A stretch of 6,286 nucleotides of DNA from Kiloniellaceae bacterium (lineage in GTDB: Bacteria; Pseudomonadota; Alphaproteobacteria; Kiloniellales; Kiloniellaceae): contig JANQKX010000535.1 of assembly GCA_028280915.1 (NCBI GenBank), positions 1 through 6,286 of the forward strand, in the 5' to 3' direction. The notes below the pieces were generated by a model that was not told the origin of the DNA, searched no databases, and saw only the letters and a list, made by a program, of their open reading frames with translations. Below, in pieces: positions 1-5,497 of the stretch. The position numbers were made by a program, and so were the translations under genes. Every line of letters starts with the position of its first letter. The first letter of the stretch is position 1.

Positions 1-1300
1 CCTGGCAGGGCCACAGGCCGGTCTGGGCGCGCATGTCCAGGGCAATGTCCGATCCCAGGAAACGGCGAAGGTCCGGGCGCAAGCCTTCCAGATGATCCGC
101 CAGCATCAGTCGGCTGGGCTCGAGGGCGGCGTTTTGCGCCAGGGCCAACAGGGTGTCACTCAAGGCCGCGCCCCGTTCGGCCGCGCGCTGAATCTCCGCC
201 AGGTGGGGACGGTCTTCGGGCTGAAGCTGCATGCGCTCCAGGTTATCCCGCAAGAGGCTCAGCAAACCCTTGATGTCCAGGGCCAAGCCATGGGCCAGCC
301 GCTGCATGGGCTCGGGCAGGGGCTCGGGCAGGGGCGCGCCCGGCTCCGCTGACGTAGCTGGCCCGGTTTTCGCGGCCGGCCTACCATCGTTGGCTTTTTC
401 GGCCGATCTCAGATCCAGCCCGGTGATGTCGGTGACGATGGTGCCTTGGGCGTCCGCTGTGTCATGACCCGAACCGCCGCGCAAATGAATGGGATAGCGG
501 GTGACCAGCACCTGGCGCTGCCCCGCTCCATAGCGGCTGATCACCACACTGCTTGATTTATCTTCTTTGGGCTTGTCTTCACTGGTTTTGTCTTTTCCCG
601 CATCAACGTCGCCGGCGTTGTTGCCGCGCGCCTTTTGAATATCCTTTTGCGCGCCATCGGGTAATAGATCCCGCAGTCCGGCAAACTCCGCGTTCTTCAG
701 CAGGACCTGCCCCGTCGAGTCGGAGAGGGCCATGGCCGCCGGCGCCTGATTGATCAGGGCGATCAGGAGGTCGCGGGATTTTTCAATCACCTGTTCGTCG
801 TGCCAGCGCACCAGTTCGGCTTCGATGCGCTGGGTCACCAGTTGGAAGAACATGCGGGCCGAGGTCAGGTCCGGTTCGGTGCCGTCATCCAGGGCCAGTA
901 CCCAGCCCATGGCTTTGCCGTCCTTGCCCGCCAGGACGCGGCGGCGCAGGGAGCGGGCGCCCAAACGATCGGCGGGACGATCAGCGAGGCGGTCGGCCAG
1001 GCTCGGACCGCCGATACGGGGGATAAAGTTGGCAAAACCCTGCGCACCGCAGACTCGCTCTTCATGGGTTTCAGCGTCGAGAACGGCGGCCAGCGCCTCG
1101 GGATCGACGGGCCCTGCCGCCTCCCGGTCCCAGGACGCCAACACCTTGGGTGCCGGCGCCTCGCTGCACACATAGTTGCCGATAAAAACCCAGCGCCAGC
1201 CCAGGCCCTGACTCAAAATTTCACAGGCCGCGCGAAAAAAGCCTTGGCCTTGCGCGGTTTCCTCGGCCAGGCGCGCCGTCGCCTCGCCTATTGCCGACAT
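1..1300 (-). CDS. GAF-PAS sensor histidine kinase-like protein, 3' end cut by window edge, phosphoacceptor His replaced
   Basis: The minus strand is open from the ATG at 1300 to the window edge (433 codons, no stop). Residues about 10-155 resemble a GAF domain (start FFRAACEILSQGLGWRWVFI). A helix leads into a PAS domain at about 170-297, beginning QVIEKSRDLLIALINQAPAA and ending TIVTDITGLDL; it carries a charged Lys/Asp/Glu insertion near 230-250. A Pro/Glu linker follows, then a dimerisation (DHp) hairpin at about 330-394: helix 1 LAHGLALDIKGLL, helix 2 containing AERGAALSDTLLALAQ. This matches the kinase class whose helix 1 reads LAGGIAHDFNNLL, but Leu341 sits where the phosphorylated His should be; His337 lies one helical turn earlier. 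The ATP-binding domain would lie outside the window. No transmembrane segment is seen, so it is probably cytosolic. A GTG at 1318, directly after an in-frame stop, is an alternative start; neither start has a strong ribosome site. Signal and partner are unknown. Confidence 0.85.
   Translation of the reverse strand, partial: MSAIGEATARLAEETAQGQGFFRAACEILSQGLGWRWVFIGNYVCSEAPAPKVLASWDREAAGPVDPEALAAVLDAETHEERVCGAQGFANFIPRIGGPSLADRLADRPADRLGARSLRRRVLAGKDGKAMGWVLALDDGTEPDLTSARMFFQLVTQRIEAELVRWHDEQVIEKSRDLLIALINQAPAAMALSDSTGQVLLKNAEFAGLRDLLPDGAQKDIQKARGNNAGDVDAGKDKTSEDKPKEDKSSSVVISRYGAGQRQVLVTRYPIHLRGGSGHDTADAQGTIVTDITGLDLRSAEKANDGRPAAKTGPATSAEPGAPLPEPLPEPMQRLAHGLALDIKGLLSLLRDNLERMQLQPEDRPHLAEIQRAAERGAALSDTLLALAQNAALEPSRLMLADHLEGLRPDLRRFLGSDIALDMRAQTGLWPCQ
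309..332. repeat. Perfect 12-bp tandem duplication inside the sensor kinase gene
   Basis: The 12-mer ggctcgggcagg occurs twice head to tail (309-320 and 321-332). On the coding strand it encodes a duplicated four-residue Pro-Leu-Pro-Glu type unit in the linker between the PAS domain and the DHp helices. Being a multiple of three, it changes linker length without shifting frame. Confidence 0.85.
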
Positions 1301-1567
1301 CTTATTGTGACCGTCCACTCAACTTGCCCATCAATTGGTTGCCGTCCGCTCCGGCCAAGGGGCGTCCGGCGGCATCCGATACTTGGGTTCGGGAAGTTTT
1401 ATGGCGCCGAGCGATGATCTCACGCCGCCATTTGGTTGTTGCCCTGAACCCACCCCGTGGATTTTGACTACACCGCCGCTTCGAGCCGGTTCAAGAAGTT
1501 GTCTTGTTAAATTAACCGGAAAAGCAGGAAATCCCGCACGGCGAATATTTGGGCGCGGATGTCCGGT
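1301..1567. other. 267-bp intergenic region between the TAXI gene and the sensor kinase gene
   Basis: No convincing coding sequence is seen on either strand; the open frames crossing it look like shadows. It should hold the 3' end of the TAXI transcript and the promoter of the kinase gene. It contains a paired segment at 1486-1519 (listed separately). I found no good -35/-10 pair and no classic terminator with a T-run. Confidence 0.6.
1486..1519. other. Nested inverted repeat (possible RNA hairpin)
   Basis: Outer arms CCGGTT (1486-1491) and AACCGG (1514-1519) enclose inner arms CAAGA (1492-1496) and TCTTG (1502-1506) with a 5-base loop and a 7-base unpaired AT-rich stretch on one side. It lies about 50 bp past the stop of the TAXI gene. 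No T-run follows on either strand, so it is not a standard intrinsic terminator. It may be a 3'-end structure or a processing site; this rests on pairing alone. Confidence 0.35.
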
Positions 1568-2881
1568 TCACACCTCGGGCGGCGGCGGGCTTTCCCCGGG
1601 CCGGTCAAGCTGGTTCATGACGAAGGAAATATGCAAGCGCAGATGATAAAGGTGCTCGCTGTAGGCCAGGGGCACGTCGATCTGACCCACCTCGGCCTGC
1701 AGGGCCTCCAGTTGTTGACGCAGGTCATTATATGAAGTGCTGTTTGGGGCGGCCCGTTCCGCCGACTGAGCCTTTTCCTCGATCTCGCGCAGATCCTGGT
1801 ACCAGCGGTAGATTTTCCGGCGCACCCGCCAGCGGTAAATGGGCGGCGCCACCCGGAACAAGGGGAACAGCACGGTCAGGAGCGGGATCATCAAGATCCA
1901 CAAGCGGTCGATGAGATTGGCGATCCAGTAGGGCAAGTAGCGCTGCAAGAACGGCGGGCCCTTGTCGTGAAAACGCCTGGCCTCCTCACTCAAGGGGAAC
2001 TCCACGTGGCGCGGCGAGGGAAATTCGCCCGGTTGGCTGAGCGCGTCCCCCTCCTCGTGCACGGTAACGGCGGCCTGCATCAGGAGATTGACCAGGGCCG
2101 GGTGCAATTCGTCCCGCACCACCAAGGTCGCCGCCGGCGCCAGGAGGGTGATGTCCTGACTAGGCAGATTCTCGGCCAGATGGACCGAGCCTTCCGGCAA
2201 TAAAAGGGCGGAGAGATGGCGCAATTGCCGGGAGTAGCCTTCGGCCCGGGGCACGCTGACCAGCTCGATCGCCGGGTCCCGCAGCAGGTCGAGAATCAAG
2301 GGCGACGAGACCCCGGCGACGAAGAGGGCAAAATCCACCTCGCCACTGCGCAGGGCTTCGGCCGCCTCCCCACCGCCCAGCTCCACCACCTCCACATTGG
2401 CCAGCTGACCGTTGATTTCCATCATTTCCCGAGCCAGGGCCTGGGTCCCGCTGCCCAAACCGCCGATGGCCACCGAGGTGCTGCTCAAGTCCAAATAATC
2501 CAGGGGCGCGTCCGGCCGGCCTCCCGCCAGCTTGAAGACCCACAAAGGCTCATAATAAAGACTGGCCAGACCCATCAGGCTGGGCATGAGCGGGGGATCG
2601 CCCACGCCGCCCTGGACGAAACCCACGTCCGCCTCGTCTTTCATCAAAAGCTCGAGGTTTTCCACCGACCCGGAGGTGGGAATGATCTCCAGCCCCACAC
2701 CCTCTTTCACCAGGGCGTCGGCATATTCCTGGGCGAAGGCACTGTAAGCGCCCCCCGGCGCGCCGGCCGCCATGCGGATGCGGTCGGGCGGCGGGGGTTC
2801 GACGAATTGAAAGGTAATGTAAAAGGCGGCCGCCACCAAAAGGGCGATGGGCAGATAGACCTTAAAGATATCCCATTTCAT
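1568..2881 (-). CDS. TAXI-family TRAP-type solute-binding protein with C-terminal membrane anchor and coiled coil
   Basis: 437 residues from the ATG at 2881; an in-frame TTG lies directly before it at 2884, and GAGG upstream (2895-2898 on this strand) is 13 bases from the ATG and 10 from the TTG. Residues about 6-25 (VYLPIALLVAAAFYITF) form an N-terminal hydrophobic segment, probably an uncleaved anchor. Residues about 33-305 match TAXI binding proteins of TRAP transporters: MAAGAPGGAYSAFAQEYADAL, PTSGSVENLELL, and VGFVQGG. Classical TAXI proteins end near 320 residues. Here a second hydrophobic segment follows at about 318-343, then a basic stretch (YRWRVRRKIYRWY), a probable coiled coil near 362-402 and a Pro-rich tail. 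The binding domain should face the periplasm and the coiled coil the cytoplasm. No TRAP permease gene is in the window, so a sensing or scaffold role is possible; the ligand is unknown. Confidence 0.88.
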   Translation of the reverse strand: MKWDIFKVYLPIALLVAAAFYITFQFVEPPPPDRIRMAAGAPGGAYSAFAQEYADALVKEGVGLEIIPTSGSVENLELLMKDEADVGFVQGGVGDPPLMPSLMGLASLYYEPLWVFKLAGGRPDAPLDYLDLSSTSVAIGGLGSGTQALAREMMEINGQLANVEVVELGGGEAAEALRSGEVDFALFVAGVSSPLILDLLRDPAIELVSVPRAEGYSRQLRHLSALLLPEGSVHLAENLPSQDITLLAPAATLVVRDELHPALVNLLMQAAVTVHEEGDALSQPGEFPSPRHVEFPLSEEARRFHDKGPPFLQRYLPYWIANLIDRLWILMIPLLTVLFPLFRVAPPIYRWRVRRKIYRWYQDLREIEEKAQSAERAAPNSTSYNDLRQQLEALQAEVGQIDVPLAYSEHLYHLRLHISFVMNQLDRPGESPPPPEV

Positions 2882-2909
2882 CAAAGATATCCGACCTCAT
2901 CGAAGATAT
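2864..2909 (-). repeat. Imperfect 19-bp tandem repeat spanning the TAXI start codon
   Basis: Read on the minus strand, ATATCTTCGATGAGGTCGG (2909-2891) is followed directly by ATATCTTTGATGAAATGGG (2890-2872), identical at 15 of 19 positions, then by a third partial copy ATATCTTT (2871-2864). The ATG of the TAXI gene lies in the second copy. Because 19 is not a multiple of three, the matching ATG in the first copy is out of frame. Confidence 0.7.
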
Positions 2910-2999
2910 TCGGACTCGTCAACACGTTCCGAGTTTATCCCAATGAAGCCGCGGCACCAGCCCTGAAATTGGCGCCCTTTCAGCCGAAAACACAATCGC

Positions 3000-3263
3000 C
3001 TAGTTGGAGGACTCTTCAACCTCTTCCTTGGCGCCGTCATAGGCTTTTTCCGCCTCGTCGGCGATGTCGGAGCCGATTTCCTCGGCCTTGTCACCCACCT
3101 TGCCGGCATCTTCGCCCATGTTGTCCAGGGCTTCCTCAACGCTCATGTCTCCCGGCTCGCCGGTGACGTCGCCCGCGCTGGCCGGGGCAACGGCGACGGA
3201 AAAGCCCAAAAACAGGGCCACGGCAAAGGCGCTCATGCGGCTCAACAAAGTAAAATCTTTCAT
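3000..3263 (-). CDS. Small secreted, highly acidic helical protein of unknown function
   Basis: 87 residues from the ATG at 3263. I chose this start because GGGATGAAG lies just before it and because it places a clean signal peptide at the N-terminus: MKDFTLLSR, a hydrophobic core (MSAFAVALFLGFSVAVA), then the cleavage motif ASA before Gly31. An extension to 3311 would put about 16 polar residues before the signal. There is no lipobox Cys, so the product should be a soluble periplasmic or exported protein. The mature part (57 residues) has 20 Asp/Glu and 4 Lys, and from about residue 52 onward shows spaced Ala/Ile/Val suggestive of an amphipathic helix, somewhat like LEA-type or YtxH-type segments. 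I do not recognise a family. It sits between the methyltransferase and the TAXI gene on the same strand with 104- and 118-bp gaps, so it may have its own promoter. Confidence 0.8.
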   Translation of the reverse strand: MKDFTLLSRMSAFAVALFLGFSVAVAPASAGDVTGEPGDMSVEEALDNMGEDAGKVGDKAEEIGSDIADEAEKAYDGAKEEVEESSN

Positions 3264-3367
3264 CGCTTCATCCCGTGTTCGGTTGGTTGATATATGGAAA
3301 ACCCTTCTCACAGGGAAGAGTTGCCGAAATTAAGTCTTATCCTCTTCGAGATAGAGACACCAAAGGA
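3264..3367. other. 104-bp spacer between methyltransferase and small acidic protein genes
   Basis: Noncoding and more AT-rich than its surroundings. It holds a probable ribosome site for the small protein (GGGATGAAG on the minus strand just before 3263). A short 4-bp pairing CCCT/AGGG followed by TTTT lies near 3302-3319 on the minus strand; it is too weak to call a terminator. A promoter for the small protein is expected here but I see no clear pair of boxes. Confidence 0.4.
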
Positions 3368-4285
3368 TCAACGCAAGCTTTTATGGAGGCTGCGGATGTG
3401 GTCGGGCCCCAGGCCGCAGCAGCCGCCGATGACGGAGACCCCCCGTTCCAACCAGCCCCGGGCGATGGGCACCAAGTCGTCTGGCGGGATGATGTCCACG
3501 AACTGCCAGTTGGGCATGACAAAGGCACCGGATTCCGGATAAACGGCCAAGGGGCCGGGCCAATATCGCCGCACCACGTCCAGACCTTCATCCGTATCGG
3601 CGATGGGACTGTGCATCACGGCCATCAAATCCGGGCCGAGGGCCGCCATGCCGGCAACCAGCCGTTCAAAGTCCGGGTCCGTGTCCCGGTCGAAGGTACG
3701 CAAGTTTTCCTGTTCCGGCACCCGGCGGCAGGTGCAGCCGACCCAAACCGGCAGACCGGTCGCCCGCGCCGCGGCGAAGGCCAGCTTGCCGTGGGCCAGG
3801 CGCTGGCACATTTCCAGAATGAGAAAATCGACCCCCTCCTCGGCCAGGATCCGGGCCTGCTCCGTGAGGGCCTGGCTCAAAGCATCGGCTTGCGACCAAG
3901 GCGAGCCTTCCTTGGGCACCCATTCGCAGAGGGAGCCGGCAATGGCGACCGGCCGGTCGGCGGCGGCTTGCCGCGCGTCACGGGCCAGGCGCACGGCTTG
4001 TTGATTGATCGTGACGGTTTGCGCGCCGTATCCGGCCGGTTCCAGGCTATGACGGCCCGCGGAAAAGCTGTTCACGATAATCACGTCGGCGCCGGCGCGG
4101 ATGTAGTCCTCGTGAATACCCCGCACCACCTGGGGATGGGTCATGGCGGCGGCCCCGCTCCAAGCCAGGTTGTCCATGGGCACGCCACGGCGCTGCAATT
4201 CACTGCCCATGGCCCCGTCCAGCAGGATAAAACCGTCGGTTTCCAGCTTTCGATTCAGCCAATCGGGGCCGATCTTGGGGGTCAT
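3368..4285 (-). CDS. Homocysteine S-methyltransferase family protein (BHMT/MetH N-terminal type) with an altered zinc site
   Basis: 305 residues from the ATG at 4285, a normal length for the single-domain family. These zinc enzymes move a methyl group from a donor such as betaine or S-methylmethionine to homocysteine, giving methionine. Recognisable motifs are ILLDGAMGSEL (20-30), IIVNSF (69-74), Glu158 in LILEMC and the C-terminal IGGCCGLGPDHI with Cys289 and Cys290, the paired zinc ligands. The first ligand is normally the Cys of a GINC-type motif; the matching stretch reads LMAVMHSPI (220-228), so His225 replaces it. An extra CTC occurs at 184-186. Start choice: AAAGG precedes the ATG at 4285 with 10 bases between; a TTG start at 4333 would add 16 residues but lacks a good ribosome site. 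The methyl donor cannot be read from sequence. Transcribed divergently from the hydrolase and sulfhydrylase genes, whose presence supports a role in methionine/homocysteine metabolism. Confidence 0.88.
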   Translation of the reverse strand: MTPKIGPDWLNRKLETDGFILLDGAMGSELQRRGVPMDNLAWSGAAAMTHPQVVRGIHEDYIRAGADVIIVNSFSAGRHSLEPAGYGAQTVTINQQAVRLARDARQAAADRPVAIAGSLCEWVPKEGSPWSQADALSQALTEQARILAEEGVDFLILEMCQRLAHGKLAFAAARATGLPVWVGCTCRRVPEQENLRTFDRDTDPDFERLVAGMAALGPDLMAVMHSPIADTDEGLDVVRRYWPGPLAVYPESGAFVMPNWQFVDIIPPDDLVPIARGWLERGVSVIGGCCGLGPDHIRSLHKSLR

Positions 4286-4338
4286 GGCCGCATCACCTTT
4301 CCGTCTTGTTCCCGGCACTTTATCCCATTTCAACGGTC

Positions 4339-4361
4339 TGGGCCGGCTTTTTCCAGGCCCA
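4339..4361. other. GC-rich hairpin in the leader of the methyltransferase gene
   Basis: TGGGCCGG (4339-4346) pairs with CCAGGCCCA (4353-4361) with one bulged base and a six-base loop CTTTTT. On the minus strand the same pairing gives loop AAAAAG, about 55-75 bases before the methyltransferase ATG. Neither strand has a T-run right after the stem, so it looks like a leader structure rather than a terminator. Confidence 0.4.
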
Positions 4362-4396
4362 AAATCTTCCGATGCTCACGCCTAACTCACCCAAGT

Positions 4397-4410
4397 GTGA
4401 CTGACGTCAC
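4397..4410. promoter_or_regulatory. Inverted repeat GTGAC-N4-GTCAC, candidate operator
   Basis: GTGACTGACGTCAC has 5-bp arms and a 4-bp spacer, and includes the 8-bp palindrome TGACGTCA (4402-4409). It is flanked by AAGT on the left and six T residues on the right (4411-4416). Its central place between divergent genes suits a transcription-factor site. A weak forward terminator or attenuator is the alternative because of the T-run, but the stem is only five pairs. Confidence 0.4.
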
Positions 4411-4503
4411 TTTTTTGCGGGCACGGTGTCCTCATCTCTCCAGCACGCCGGCACGAGACGGTGATCTGATCGAACCGCGGCCCTTGGCCGCCAGCAAATC
4501 TGC

Positions 4504-4509
4504 GGGGAG
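4504..4509 (+). promoter_or_regulatory. Ribosome binding site of the alpha/beta hydrolase gene
   Basis: GGGGAG lies 8 bases before the ATG at 4518 and fixes this start over the internal ATG at 4524. Confidence 0.6.
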
Positions 4510-4517
4510 CACCAGAA

Positions 4518-5423
4518 ATGCCCATGATCACGATCAACGATACGGAGATTTTTTATCGGTCCCGCGGTCAGGGCGAAACGGTTTTGCTGCTGCACAGCTC
4601 GGCCAGCACGGGCGGGCAGTGGACCGGCCTGTGCGATCAATTGTCCTCACGCTTTCATGTGGTGGCGCCCGACTTCCACGGTTACGGCCAAAGCGCGCCC
4701 TGGTGCGGCCGCGGTGCCTTGAGCTTGCGGGACGAGGCCCGGATCGCCGCCCACTTCCTGAAAGCCCATGACTCTCCTTCCCGGCGTCAGCCCATCCATG
4801 TGGTGGGGCATTCCTTCGGCGGCGCGGTGGCCTTGAGACTGGCCGCCAGCTATCCCCACCGAATCCGCAGCCTGACCTTGGTGGAGCCGGTGTGCTTTTA
4901 TGTCCTGCGGGGCCAGGGCCTGCAGGACCGGCAGCTGTTCAGCGAGATCCACTCGGTGGCGGCTGCCATGTCCGTGGCCGCGGTGACGGGAGATTATTGC
5001 ACCGGCATGGCCCACTTCGTGGACTATTGGAACGGCCCGGGGACCTGGGAGGCCCTGCCGGAAAAATCACGGCGCCACCTGCGTCAGTTGGTGACCCGCG
5101 TGGTGCTGAATTTCCAGGCCACCTTGAACGAGCATAGTTGCCTGAGCGACTACCGCTCCATCGCGATCCCCACCTTGCTGCTGCACGGCTCCCAATCGCC
5201 GCGGGTGACCCGCCGCATCACCGAGCTGTTGGCCCGAACCCTGCCCCATTGCCAGGTGAAATCCATTCAAGGCGCCAATCACATGCTGCCCATCACCCAC
5301 CCGGACCATGTCAACCGGGAGATCATGGCCCAGTTGACCCAACACCAGTCGCGGCCCTTTGCCGCCCCCCAGGCAGACATCGCCCCCCAGGTAGATGCCG
5401 TCCCCCAGGGGCGAGCGGCCTGA
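4518..5423 (+). CDS. Alpha/beta hydrolase fold protein with atypical acid residue
   Basis: 301 residues. The fold shows VLLLHSSAST (22-31; the oxyanion motif usually reads HG), VVAPDFHGYGQS (48-59), the nucleophile elbow GHSFGG with Ser99, a strand ending LTLVEP (119-124), and the catalytic His255 in GANHMLP. After the later core strand, LLLHGSQSP (220-228) has Ser where most members carry the acidic triad residue; Glu123 is a possible substitute, as an acid after strand 6 is known from some lipases. Substrate is unknown; candidates are esters, lactones or thioesters. It lacks MetX homoserine acetyltransferase features that I would recognise. The C-terminal 20 or so residues are a Pro/Gln/Ala tail made by a DNA tandem repeat. 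The gene precedes the sulfhydrylase by 74 bp on the same strand, so co-transcription is likely but not shown. Confidence 0.88.
   Translation: MPMITINDTEIFYRSRGQGETVLLLHSSASTGGQWTGLCDQLSSRFHVVAPDFHGYGQSAPWCGRGALSLRDEARIAAHFLKAHDSPSRRQPIHVVGHSFGGAVALRLAASYPHRIRSLTLVEPVCFYVLRGQGLQDRQLFSEIHSVAAAMSVAAVTGDYCTGMAHFVDYWNGPGTWEALPEKSRRHLRQLVTRVVLNFQATLNEHSCLSDYRSIAIPTLLLHGSQSPRVTRRITELLARTLPHCQVKSIQGANHMLPITHPDHVNREIMAQLTQHQSRPFAAPQADIAPQVDAVPQGRAA
5363..5412 (+). repeat. 18-bp in-frame tandem repeat, about 2.8 copies
   Basis: Units cgccccccaggcagacat (5363-5380), cgccccccaggtagatgc (5381-5398) and cgtcccccaggggc (5399-5412, partial). They encode hexapeptides of the form Ala-Pro-Gln-x-Asp-x at the hydrolase C-terminus, AAPQAD, IAPQVD, AVPQGR. 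The unit length keeps the frame, so copy number could vary without disrupting the gene. Confidence 0.8.
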
Positions 5424-5482
5424 GCGCCGCTTACCCAAAAAAACTCGAGCACCAGAGCCTTCATCATTCGTGTGACCCGAAC

Positions 5483-5493
5483 AGGAAAGGAAG
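5483..5493 (+). promoter_or_regulatory. Ribosome binding site of the sulfhydrylase gene
   Basis: AGGAAAGGAAG is a strong purine-rich site ending 4 bases before the ATG at 5498; its first AGGA has a longer spacing. It supports this start and suggests efficient translation independent of the gene before it. Confidence 0.65.
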
Positions 5494-5497
5494 CCCC

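Larger units (their letters stand above)
4286..4517. promoter_or_regulatory. Divergent intergenic region with candidate promoters and operator
   Basis: The methyltransferase-like gene leaves to the left and the hydrolase-sulfhydrylase pair to the right, so both promoters must lie in or near these 232 bp. It contains a hairpin (4339-4361) and an inverted repeat (4397-4410), both listed separately, and repeated CTCAC elements near 4375-4390. I could not fit a known SAM-I, SAM-II or SAH riboswitch by eye. No strong sigma-70 boxes stand out. Confidence 0.55.

Noticed and set aside
1440..1480. tRNA-like 3' end (GGTTCAGGGC followed by a CCA) on the minus strand
   Set aside because: The rest of a cloverleaf, including acceptor and anticodon stems, cannot be built from the surrounding bases.
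2963..2983. CTGAAA/TTTCAG hairpin after the small acidic protein gene
   Set aside because: Only six pairs, a nine-base loop and no T-run on the minus strand, so it does not support a terminator call.
2216..3166. Long plus-strand open frame of 316 codons
   Set aside because: It lies antisense over the TAXI and small acidic protein genes, has no recognisable domain, and has the composition of a shadow frame in GC-rich DNA.
4321..4333. Shared TGAAATGGGATA near the TTG at 4333 and at the TAXI start (about 2869-2880)
   Set aside because: A 12-bp match between two places in a 6-kb window is expected by chance when both strands are compared, and the TTG at 4333 is probably not a start.
4334..4517. 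SAM or SAH riboswitch before the methionine-related genes
   Set aside because: Suspected from the gene context, but I could not match conserved cores of the known classes by eye; a covariance-model search would decide.
3275..4771. Plus-strand open frame of 498 codons
   Set aside because: It covers the antisense of the methyltransferase gene and the start of the hydrolase in another frame; both of those have clear family motifs, and this frame has none.
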